Positions 24,004-34,200 of a stretch of DNA of 64,000 bases are shown in pieces. The notes beneath the pieces were generated by a model. That model was not told the DNA's origin. It ran no database searches and worked only from the letters and a program-made list of their open reading frames with translations. Both the position numbers and the translations under genes were made by a program. The DNA is taken from NCBI GenBank assembly GCA_046329495.1, contig JAXLUO010000002.1:248001-312000 (forward strand), in the 5' to 3' direction. Position 1 is the first letter of the stretch; every line of letters begins with the position of its first letter. The stretch comes from Bog-950 sp046329495. GTDB lineage: Bacteria > Bacteroidota > Bacteroidia > Chitinophagales > LD1.

Positions 24004-24913
24004 GTAGCGTTAGCACATCCAGGCCGCGCAATAAAGTGTTGAGGTCGGCATCGGCACGGGCGAAACCAAGGATGAAACCGCCACCACCGGCACCGCAAAT
24101 TTTAAGATGATATTGATTGCTGCTTAAGCCTTCTTTCCAGGCAGTTGCAAATTTTGCAGGAATAAACTCGGGCAGTAAATCAAATTGCACTTGTGATATT
24201 AGCTTTACGCTTTTCATTAAATCGGCATAGCGCAATTCCATAAAGGCTTCGATGGCCATGTTGGTGGCGGGCGCCAGGCTTTTTTCAACTGTTTGCTGAA
24301 AGGCCTTCTCGCGATACTTATCTAAAAACAGATTGACGTAGGTAGACGTTTTGCGCGTTACATGCGTATCGATGGCAAACAATTGCAAGGTTTGCTGTTT
24401 ACCTACAGGCATATTAAACGCTTCGGTTACTTCGCCGTTGTTCAACAGCACAGCTTTATTTAAATACGAAACGATGGCATCGAGGCCGGAGCTCTTGCCA
24501 TGGTAATGGCCTTCTAACTCGGCCAATTGGCTTTTGATAGTAGTTACAGGAGTTGTTTTCTTTTTAAAATTCCGATACTCATGATAAACTGCAGCCACCA
24601 GTGCACCACTGCTACCTAAACCGTAACCCATGGGAATGTTGGAGTCGAAGTAAAGACCCTGCTCCACATCCTCCAGCATTTTGTTGGTATCGTATTGGCC
24701 CGTTAAGGATTCATTATGTACGATGAAATGCGCTAACTGATTGAGTGATGTATTAGACTCGCGGATGGCGGGTTCGCGCAGGCTGCCGAAACGCATAACA
24801 CCGTTATAACGTTCCAGGGGCATAGCTAAACCCATAGCACCTTTGTTGATGATGTGCTCACCAAACAACAGCAGCTTACCGTTAAACATTTTATGCGAGA
24901 CCTTGCCGGCCAT
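23993..24913 (-). CDS. mvk: Mevalonate kinase (GHMP kinase)
   Basis: Predicted to phosphorylate mevalonate with ATP. 306 residues with the three GHMP-kinase motifs: N-terminal KLLLFGEHIINKGAMGLAMP (about 13-32, like the GEHAVVYG of mevalonate kinases), GYGLGSSGALVAAVYHEY (ATP-binding loop, about 97-114) and C-terminal KICGAGGGGFILGFA. The HGKSSGLDAIVSYLN stretch carries the conserved Asp. It is the last gene of a minus-strand operon, 1 bp after the diphosphomevalonate decarboxylase gene, which makes a mevalonate-pathway role very likely. It could instead be another GHMP kinase, but context favours mevalonate kinase. Confidence 0.85.
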   Translation of the reverse strand: MAGKVSHKMFNGKLLLFGEHIINKGAMGLAMPLERYNGVMRFGSLREPAIRESNTSLNQLAHFIVHNESLTGQYDTNKMLEDVEQGLYFDSNIPMGYGLGSSGALVAAVYHEYRNFKKKTTPVTTIKSQLAELEGHYHGKSSGLDAIVSYLNKAVLLNNGEVTEAFNMPVGKQQTLQLFAIDTHVTRKTSTYVNLFLDKYREKAFQQTVEKSLAPATNMAIEAFMELRYADLMKSVKLISQVQFDLLPEFIPAKFATAWKEGLSSNQYHLKICGAGGGGFILGFARADADLNTLLRGLDVLTLLKF

Positions 24914-24914
24914 A

Positions 24915-25967
24915 CTACCCCTTAATGCGTTTAGGGCCTTTGCCTACGTTATCGTGTATCATTTTGCCCTGCTCGCAGTGCTGCTCTAATTCGGCATAGA
25001 TAAAGGCATCAACCTTTTTAGCAATAGCTTTAGGATACAACAAGTGAATATTAGGGCCGGCATCAAGTGTAAAGTAAACAGGCAGCTTACTAACCTCGCG
25101 GAAGTAGCGGATCTTTTCGATCATGGCCAGTGTAGAAGGCGCCATTAATACAAATGAAGGTGTAGAAGCCATCATTAAAGCATGTAAGGTCATTGCTTCT
25201 TCTTCTACTATCGCTCCGAATTTTTCGAGGTCACCGGTTTTTAAGGCACCGGTAATTTCTTTCAAATTCTTTTCGGCCTGCGCATAGCGGGTTCTGGCAA
25301 AGGGGTTGGTCTTCATTAAAGAGTGACCTACGCGGCTGCTCACCTTTTTCTCGGCGCTGCTGGCGATAAGAATGGTATTCTGAAAATTATGGTAAACCTT
25401 GTTCAGGTTTTTTTCGAATGGGATAGCGCGCTCATCGGTTGAACCTTTTACGGTGTTGGTTTTGCCCCACTCGGCTATGTAAGGATATACCGAACGGCAA
25501 GCACTACCGGAACCAAGGCGGGCATAATAAGAAGCCTGCTGTAAAAACTTCTCGGGGCTCAGTTTCTTTTTGCTCAATTGTTGCTGCCAATCGCACAACA
25601 CCAGGGCCAGGGCACTCATGCTGGAAGCAGAGGAAGCAATACCGGAAGAATGCGGAAAGGAGTTGGTGGAGTGAATCAACAAGCTGTGCTGGGTTAATAA
25701 AGGGAAGTCCTTAATAACAGATTCGAAAAACTTAAGCATGCGCAGGCGGAAGGCAATGTTTTCCTTACCATCGAAGTAAAAGCGCAGTTCAATATCTTTC
25801 GACTTACCTTCTTTAGGTAACAAGGTTACGCTGGTTTCGCTGTAGCACTGTTCCAGGGTAAAACTGATAGAAGGGTTAGCGGGTATTTGCACACCTGCCT
25901 TTTTACCCCAATACTTAACCAATGCTATGTTTGATGGACTACGCCATGTTATTTTCTTTTCGCTCAT
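24915..25967 (-). CDS. mvaD: Diphosphomevalonate decarboxylase
   Basis: Makes isopentenyl diphosphate from mevalonate diphosphate, with ATP. 350 residues. SNIALVKYWGKKAGVQIPAN (about 12-31) is the family's opening motif with the conserved Lys and Tyr. SISFTLEQCYSETSV, HSSGIASSASSMSALALVL (ATP loop, about 111-129), GSACRSVYPYIAEW and a C-terminal YFTLDAGPNIHLLYP with the catalytic Asp complete it. It belongs to the isoprenoid operon, between the GYDIA-type kinase (93 bp upstream) and mevalonate kinase (1 bp downstream). Together with the HMG-CoA reductase at 4.6 kb it shows that this organism uses the mevalonate route. Confidence 0.95.
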   Translation of the reverse strand: MSEKKITWRSPSNIALVKYWGKKAGVQIPANPSISFTLEQCYSETSVTLLPKEGKSKDIELRFYFDGKENIAFRLRMLKFFESVIKDFPLLTQHSLLIHSTNSFPHSSGIASSASSMSALALVLCDWQQQLSKKKLSPEKFLQQASYYARLGSGSACRSVYPYIAEWGKTNTVKGSTDERAIPFEKNLNKVYHNFQNTILIASSAEKKVSSRVGHSLMKTNPFARTRYAQAEKNLKEITGALKTGDLEKFGAIVEEEAMTLHALMMASTPSFVLMAPSTLAMIEKIRYFREVSKLPVYFTLDAGPNIHLLYPKAIAKKVDAFIYAELEQHCEQGKMIHDNVGKGPKRIKG

Positions 25968-26060
25968 GTGCTACGTTTTATGCGAACAGGACATGCCCGT
26001 TCGGAATGCTAAAATATAATTCCTGCTCTGACTTCTGAAGTTTTAACCGAAGCGATGTTG

Positions 26061-27014
26061 CTAAGAAGGGAGTATTAATTCCTCCCAACTGAATACGGTA
26101 TCAATACCTTTCTGCTGCAGATAGGTACGAAGCTCTGCCACCTCACCGGTGTAGGTAAGCAATACAAAATCGCCGCCCCAGGCACCCAGGGATTTTACGG
26201 TTCCTGAAAAATCGGCAAACAAGGTATCCTTTGCCTTCATCATCTTCAACTGACCACCAACAATAGTTTCGTGCTCATTCAACAATGCTTCGAAAGATTG
26301 CAGCGTTTCGGCCTGTAACAGCAATTGGGTGATGCGCGTTAAATCGTTTACAACCTGGGTTTTATCTTTCAGGTTACTGCGGTAATAGCTGATGCCTTCG
26401 GTAGAAAGTTGCTTTTTACCGGTGTAGGCGAAGTAGATATTTTGATAGAAGGCCGGTTTCCAGTTGGCCTTAATTACTTCGGGCATGCCATTAATCAACT
26501 TATATAGTATTGGCGTATGAATGCCGGCACAGGCTACATCGTATCCTGATCCGCCTATGGTTTGTTGCAACAACTCGTAACCGTTTACACCCGCCCATGT
26601 AGCCACACAATGAATTAAGGTTGAACTTGAGCCTAATCCCCATTGATTCGGGAATTCGAGCCGGGTTTCAATGGCCAGGTCGCGCTTATCGGTCAAAAAA
26701 GCAGGATTCAGCTTTCTGGCTTCGGTAAGAATTTTGGAGAGCCGGCCGGCTTCGGGACTTTTATCATTTATGCAACTAAAGTCGGCAGTATCGAAAACAA
26801 GATTCAGCCATACTTTGCCCTGGTTATTAAGAGACACCCAATACAAGGTGCCTTCAGTAGAATGCAGTTCCTTAACCCGCAGGCGTTGACCCAACCTGGT
26901 TGGTACTGCCAAGGCCAGGGCACCATCCAGTACAAAGTATTCGCCGGTTATCAGCAATTTGCCATGACCGTAATATTCCTTTACCTCGCTCTGGGTGGTT
27001 ATTCTAAGTTTCAT
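26061..27014 (-). CDS. GYDIA-family GHMP kinase, candidate phosphomevalonate kinase
   Basis: 317 residues with a GHMP-kinase start (YYGHGKLLITGEYFVLDGAL, about 14-33), the ATP loop (FPNQWGLGSSSTLIHCVATW, about 127-146) and the family's name motif in the form GGSGYDVACAGIHTP (usually Gly-Tyr-Asp-Ile-Ala, here Val). The third motif, SLGAWGGDFVLLTYTG, has AWGGD in place of the classic GAGGGG. GYDIA-family proteins occur in Bacteroidota beside mevalonate genes. Because a phosphomevalonate kinase is otherwise missing between mevalonate kinase and decarboxylase, this protein probably fills that step. That is inference from context. It starts 14 bp after the prenyl synthase stop. Confidence 0.8.
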   Translation of the reverse strand: MKLRITTQSEVKEYYGHGKLLITGEYFVLDGALALAVPTRLGQRLRVKELHSTEGTLYWVSLNNQGKVWLNLVFDTADFSCINDKSPEAGRLSKILTEARKLNPAFLTDKRDLAIETRLEFPNQWGLGSSSTLIHCVATWAGVNGYELLQQTIGGSGYDVACAGIHTPILYKLINGMPEVIKANWKPAFYQNIYFAYTGKKQLSTEGISYYRSNLKDKTQVVNDLTRITQLLLQAETLQSFEALLNEHETIVGGQLKMMKAKDTLFADFSGTVKSLGAWGGDFVLLTYTGEVAELRTYLQQKGIDTVFSWEELILPS

Positions 27015-27028
27015 TCTTCTTCAGCTAA

Positions 27029-27997
27029 TCAATAATCGCGCGTGTTGATCTTTTCGGCCATCAGGCGAAGGACCTTTTTACGGCTTTCGTCTACTTTAAT
27101 CTCTTCCAACGATTTCAGGGAGAGGTTGTATAACTCCTCTGCTTTAGCTTCGGTTGCAGCTTTTGCGCCGGTTTCTACCGTCAGGGCTTTAACGCCGTTT
27201 ACTTTAATGGTTTCGTCTTTTTCGGTAGCCAGTGCTTTTAGTTTCGCTGCCTGGGCTTCACTGCAGCGATTGAGTGTACTTATATATAAGTAGGTCTTTT
27301 TGTTCTGCAGAATATCGCCGCCAATCTTCTTACCTACCTTCTCCCCTTCTCCAAAGGCATCCAGCAGGTCGTCTTTTATTTGAAAACTGAGGCCTAAATT
27401 GAGGCCAAACTGATAAACTGCAGTTTGGTCGGCCTCGCTTGCATTGCCTAAAATGGCGCCCAATTGCACGCAACAGGCCAATAAAACCGAGGTTTTATAC
27501 TCAATCATCTTCAAATACTCATCCAGTGCCACATCGGTGCGGGTTTCAAAATCCACATCCATTTGCTGCCCTTCAAAGATCTCAATGGCTGTTTTATTAA
27601 AGATACCCATCATGGCCGGTACATGGTGTAATGGCACTGAGGTAAGGTATTTGTAGGCATAGGCCAGCATAACATCGCCGGCGAGGATAGCAGCATTTGT
27701 GCCAAACTTTTTGTGCACGGTAGGTTCGCCGCGACGGATATCGGCCTGGTCCATAATGTCGTCGTGCACTAAGGTGAAGTTATGGAACACCTCCATGGCA
27801 AAGGCGGGGTTCAAACCTTCTTCTACATTACCGCCAAACATATCCAGGCTTAACAGCAGTAATAAAGGGCGGATTTTTTTACCCTGCATGCCCATAATAT
27901 GCTCTACAGGCTTATATAAATTGGTTGGGCTTGTATTGAAATTATTTTGGCTGAAAGCCTTTTCATATAAAGCCAGAAGCTCGTCGGGTGCGTACAT
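27029..27997 (-). CDS. Polyprenyl synthetase (farnesyl/geranylgeranyl diphosphate synthase type)
   Basis: Trans-isoprenyl diphosphate synthase that elongates DMAPP with IPP. I start at the ATG at 27997 (MYAPDELLALYEKAF), giving 322 residues; the TTG at 28021 is less likely. Motifs: GKKIRPLLLLLS for IPP binding (about 45-56), first Asp-rich motif in FTLVHDDIMDQADIRRGEP (about 80-98), and second Asp-rich motif in FQIKDDLLDAFG. Product length cannot be read reliably from sequence; C15 to C20 is most common for this type. It is the first gene of the isoprenoid operon. A -7-like TATCATTG on the minus strand (28042-28049) lies about 45 bp upstream. Confidence 0.92.
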   Translation of the reverse strand: MYAPDELLALYEKAFSQNNFNTSPTNLYKPVEHIMGMQGKKIRPLLLLLSLDMFGGNVEEGLNPAFAMEVFHNFTLVHDDIMDQADIRRGEPTVHKKFGTNAAILAGDVMLAYAYKYLTSVPLHHVPAMMGIFNKTAIEIFEGQQMDVDFETRTDVALDEYLKMIEYKTSVLLACCVQLGAILGNASEADQTAVYQFGLNLGLSFQIKDDLLDAFGEGEKVGKKIGGDILQNKKTYLYISTLNRCSEAQAAKLKALATEKDETIKVNGVKALTVETGAKAATEAKAEELYNLSLKSLEEIKVDESRKKVLRLMAEKINTRDY

Positions 27998-28216
27998 ATT
28001 GCTGTTTAAAACAAGGAACAACTTGTAAAGTTCCTGCTGCGCAATGATAGAGATTTAGGCCCGGATTACGGAAACGGACCTGCCTTTTGTCCAGAATTGT
28101 GGCCGTTGTCCTGCAAAATTTACGCCTGCACTATAACCTTTTTCATGTATGGCCGTATTAACAATTGGTTGAACGAGAGAAGGAACTCGTTTAGCCGGAT
28201 AAAAACGGAACCCGAC

Positions 28217-31200
28217 ATGAGAAGAAAGTTACGTGCTTTAGCGCTTACGCTGGCCCTGATAGGGGCCTTCGCCACTACCCGGGCGGTATCGCTTACCGAG
28301 ACGCACACCAATGCAACCTGCTATGCAGGAACTACCGGAAGCATTAATGTTACTGTAAACGGTGGAACCGCCCCCTTCAGCTTTGCCTGGAGTGACGGCC
28401 CTACCACCGAGGACCGCACCAATTTAGGAGCAGGAACCTATGGGGTTACAGTAACCGATTTTGGCGGCGCAACGGCCGCTTTATCTGTTTCCATTACCCA
28501 GGGAGCATCGATCAATACCTCGTTTGCCATTACCCACGTAAGCTGTGGCGGTGGCAACACCGGTGCAGTTGATTTAAGTGTTACCGGCGGTGTTGCCGGT
28601 TATACCTATTTGTGGGGCGATGGCACTACTTCTCAGGATCGCACCAATCTTATTGCCGCTTTATACTATGTTACCGTAACCGATGCTATCGGTTGCCAGA
28701 AAATAGATTCAGCAAACGTTACCCAACCAGCCGGAATGGTGTTAACCAAAACCACTACCAACGTAACCTGTGGTAGCGGCAGCAACGGTGCTATAAACTT
28801 AACAGTACAGTTTGGCACTCCGGGCTACACTTACCACTGGAACGATAATGCCACTACTGAAGACCGCACCGGCATTGCAGCAGGCACATGGAACGTAACC
28901 GTAACGGATGCCACCGGCTGCACTGCCAGCACAAGTGCTACCGTTAACCAATCGGGTAGCGGTATGAGCATTAACAAAACCCTAACCAACCCAACCTGTA
29001 ACGGTGCTGCTAACGGAAGCATTAATGTAACCACTGTTATTGGTAGTGTTGGCCCTTATACTTTTAACTGGAGCAACGGAGCTACCACGCAAAATGCCAC
29101 CGGACTAAGTGCAGGCACCTATACTGTCACCGCCACTTCAACTACCGGTTGTACAGCTTCTGCTACTGCCACATTAACACAACCAACTGCTATATCAGTA
29201 AACTTAAACGTAATATCAGTAACCTGTTATAACGGCAGCAATGGTGCCATAAACACCACTACTACCGGCGGCACATCGCCTTACAGCTATAACTGGGGCA
29301 GCGGTGTTGTAACACAAAACCGCACCGGTTTATCGGCCGGCAATTACAACGTAACTGTTACCGATTTTAAAGGCTGCACAGCCACTGCAACCGCTTATGT
29401 ACCACAACCGCTTGATCTGGTTGCTACGGCAGTGCCTTCGCAACTGGCCTGCACCGGTGGTCCTTCGGGTTCAGTGTTTACAGCAGTTAACGGCGGAAAC
29501 GGACCATACACCTATAACTGGGGTGGTGGTGTTGTAACCCAGGACCGTGTAAATATTCCTTCAGGCAACTACTCGGTTACTGTAACCGATGCAAACGGTT
29601 GCACAGCTGTTGCTGCTGCCACTATTACCGCTTATACGCCAATGACCTTGAACAGCACGCAGGTAAACAACCTGTGTTTTGGCGGTTCAACCGGTTCGGT
29701 TGATTTAACACCAACTAATGGCTGGACACCTTATAGCTATGCCTGGAGCAACGGCCCAACTACCCAGGACGTTAATACGCTGGCCTCTGGCAACTATACC
29801 GTAACTGTAACCGATAACCATAATTGCACAGTTACGAAAACTGTAACCATAACACAACCTGCCTTTGGCGTAACCATTAACGCTACTGTTACCGACGTAA
29901 ATTGCTTTAACGGAACAGATGGGGCCATTTCTTTAAGTGTTACCAACGGTGCAACACCCTACACCTATAACTGGGGTGGTGGTATTACATCGCAAAACAG
30001 AACTAACCTTGCTGCCGGTGCCTACAATGTTACCGTAACCGATAACAACGGCTGCACTGCAAACAGCAGTTATACTATTACTGCTCCATTAGCTATTAGC
30101 CTTAACACTACTGCTACCAATATTAGCTGTAACGGAGGAAATACTGGTGCTATCAGCTTAACCGTTTCGGGTGGTTATGCTCCGTATACTTATAACTGGG
30201 GTGGTGGTATTACTACACAAAACCGCAGCAACCTGGTTGCCGGCACTTACAGCGTAACAGTAACCGATACCCGCTCTTGCTCTGCAAGTACTTCGGTTAC
30301 CGTAACTCAAATGCCTGCTGTTAGCGTAACCGTAACGCCTTCAAACGTTGCCTGCAATGGTGGAACTAGCGGCGGTATAACTACCAACGTTAGCGGCGGC
30401 ACCAGCCCTTACAGCTTTAACTGGGGTGGCGGTGTAACCACTCAAAACAGAACAAATCTTTCTGCAGGATCGTACACCGTTAGTGTAAGCGATAACCTTG
30501 GCTGCACTGCATCGGGCAATGCAACAATTACTGAGCCAGCAGCTATCAGTGCTTCGAGCACAGTTACCAACGTAGCCTGTGCCGGCGGTAATACCGGTGC
30601 TATAAACCTGAGCGTTAGCGGAGGCACTTCGCCATACAGCTTTAACTGGGGCGGTGGTGTAACTACACAAAACCCTACTAACCTGGCTACCGGTTCCTAT
30701 ACCGTAACCATTACCGATAACAGCAGTTGCACTTTAACGCATACAGCTACCATTTCTCAGGCAACTACCTTAACCGTTTCTACTACCAATACCAATGTTA
30801 GCTGCAACGGCGGTAACAATGGTGCCATCAGCGTAACTGCTACCGGCGGCACATCGCCTTACACTTACGCCTGGAACGTTGGCGGCAATACAAACAGCAA
30901 ATCGGGTTTAACTGCCGGCAACTATATTGTAACTGTAACGGATAATGTAGGTTGCAGCATTGCCAGCAATCAAACTATTACCGAACCTGCTGCTATTGCA
31001 GTAACACCTACCGTAACTAACGTAGCCTGCGCAGGTGGCAACACCGGCGCCATCAGCCTGGGTGTTACCGGTGGTACTTCGCCTTACACCTTTAACTGGG
31101 GTGGTGGTGTTACCACACAGAACCGCACCAACCTGGTAGCTGCCACTTATAACGTTACTGTAACCGATAACGCCTTGTGTTCAGCAAGCAGCAGCGCTAC

Positions 31201-34200
31201 TGTTGCACAAAATGCTTCGTTGGTAGTTAGCACTACGGTTACAAATGTAAGCTGTAACGGCGCCAACAATGGCGTAATTAGCGTTACTGCTACAGGCGGC
31301 ACTACTCCTTACACGTTTGTATGGGCAGGCGGTGGTAACGCACAAGTACGCACTAATACCCCGGCTGGCACCTACACAGTAACCGTAAACGACAATGCAG
31401 GTTGCAATGGCACTGCCACTGCCACTATAACCGAGCCAGCAGCCTTAACCGTAAACGCTACTGCTACTCCTGTTATTTGTAACGGGGGTTCAACAGGAAA
31501 CATTAGCCTGACCGTTAGCGGCGGCACAGGTGCTTATACCTTTAACTGGGGCGGTGGTATTACCACACAAAACCGCACTAACATTGCTGCAGGCACTTAC
31601 AATGTAACTGTTACCGATGCTGCTTCTTGCACTGCAACAACTTCGGCTACCATAACACAACCTGCTGCTTTAAGCCTTAGCACCACTAAAACCGATGTAT
31701 TGTGCAAGAGCGCTGCTACCGGTGCAGTTACCTTAACAGTAACCGGTGGTAACGGGGGCAATAGCTTTAACTGGAGCAACAGTGCCGTATCGCAAAACAT
31801 AAGCAACGTGGTTGCCAATACTTATAGCGTAACTGTAACCGATAACAAAGGTTGTTCGGCTACTACATCAACCACTATTACTGAGCCTACTGCCATTAGC
31901 GCATCAACTGCTGTAACTAACCCTACCTGCAATGGCAGCAGCAACGGCAGCATTGCCTTAACAGTAAGCGGTGGAGCAGGCAGCTATAGCTATAACTGGA
32001 GCAATAGCAGCAGCTCACAAAACATAAGCTCATTAAACGCAGGCACATTTACCGTTACTATTACCGACGGTAACAGCTGCACCACAACTACCTCGGCAAC
32101 CGTTACACAACCGGCTGTGGTTGTTGTTAACGAAACACATAACAACATTGGTTGCAACGGCAGCAACAGCGGTGTAATAAACACCACTGTTAGCGGCGGA
32201 ACCGGAGCTTATACGTACGTATGGAGCAACGGTGCAACTACCAGCAACATCAGCAATCTTTCTGTTGGCAGCTACACTGTTACAGTAAAAGATGCCAATA
32301 ACTGCAGCGCAACCAATTCAGCCAATATTACCCAACCCGCCGCTTTAACGGTAACCCAAACACATGTTGATGTGCTTTGCAACGGCAGCAGCACAGGTAG
32401 CATTACATTAACTGTAACCGGTGGCACAGGCCCGCACAGCTTTGTATGGAATGACGGTGCTACTTCGCAAAACAGAACCAACATTGCAGCAGGCTCATAC
32501 AGTGTAACTGTTACAGATGCAAACCACTGCGCAGCCAACGCCGCTGCAACCTTAACCCAGCCAACTGCTGTTGTTGCCAGCACCACCAAAACCGATGTGG
32601 TTTGTAACGGTGCTTCAACAGGCAGCATTGATTTAACCGTAAGCGGTGGCACCGGCACTTATACTTACCAGTGGAATAACTTCCAATTCATTCAAGACAT
32701 TAGCGGAGTTCCTGCCGGTAACTATACTGTAACCATTACCGACGGTAACGGCTGTAACAAAGTAGTAGCAACCACTATCAGCCAACCTGCTCCTATCGCC
32801 ATTGGTGTAAACGTAACCAATGTTACTTGCTATGGTGCTGCCAACGGTGCCATTACCACTACCATTAGCGGTGGCAACGGTGGTTTCAGCTACCTGTGGA
32901 ACAATGGTGCCACTACTCAAAACCTGAGCACTTTAGTAGCCGGCAATTACATTCTTACTGTAACTGATATGATGGGCTGTAATGCCAACTTGAACCTGAA
33001 CGTTTCTCAACCTTCACCAATTGTATTAACCCAAACCCACACCAACGTTAGCTGCAATGGCACCAATACCGGCGCAATTGATTTAAGTGCAAGCGGTGGT
33101 GCAGGTGTATACAACTATGTATGGAGCAACGGCGCCACTACCCAGGACATTAACGGCCTGGCTTCCGGCACCTACACCGTATCTGCTACCGATGGCAGCA
33201 GCTGCAGCGTATCGCTAAGCGTGGTATTATCGCAACCAACCGCTATGTCGCTTTCAACTACCGTTGTTGATGCGGTTTGTAATGGTAGCAATACAGGCGC
33301 TGTAAACTTAACCGTTACCGGTGGTGGTACACCTTATCAATACTTATGGAGCAATGCGGCTACTACACAGAACCTTAATAACGTGGCTTCGGGTACTTAC
33401 AGCGTTGTTGTAACCGATGCCAACAATTGCACTGCAGGCACATCAGCAACCGTTAATCAATCGGGTGCTATAAGTGTTAGCTTAAGCAAAACCGATGCAA
33501 GCTGTTTTGGCGGCGCCAACGGCAGCATATTAACCAACGTAAGCGGTGGTTCGGGCAGCTATACCTACAACTGGAACAACAGCGCCACTACCGGCACTAT
33601 CAGCAATCTTAGCAGCGGCACTTATACCGTTACCGTGCATGATGCAAGCAATTGTTCAGCAGTTGCATCGGCTACCGTATCAGCCCCAACCCAAATTCAA
33701 ATCAGCGAAACACATACCAACGTAGGTTGTAACGGCGGCAGCAATGCCACCATCAATGCTACTGTAAATGGTGGCGTTGCACCTTATAACTATACCTGGA
33801 ACACAGGCAGCAGCAACAACAGTATTAACAGCCTGAATGCAGGATCTTATACTTTACTGGTAACAGACGCTAACACCTGCACCGTTATCACTTCGGTAAT
33901 TATTACCGAACCAACAGCCATTGCCTTAAGCGAAACACATACACCATATGCCTGCAGCAACAGCGCCGGCAGCATTCAATTAAGTGTAAACGGTGGCACT
34001 GCCCCTTACAACTATAACTGGAACAGCGGTTCAACCACCCAAAATCAAACCAACCTGGTTGCAGGGGCTTATCAGGTAACTGTAAGCGATGCTAATAATT
34101 GCAGTGCAACCATTGCAACCTCTATCGCTGCACTACCGGCGCTAAGCACCTCGTTAACCAAAACCGATATTACCTGCTTTGGTGTAGCCAGCGGTGCTAT

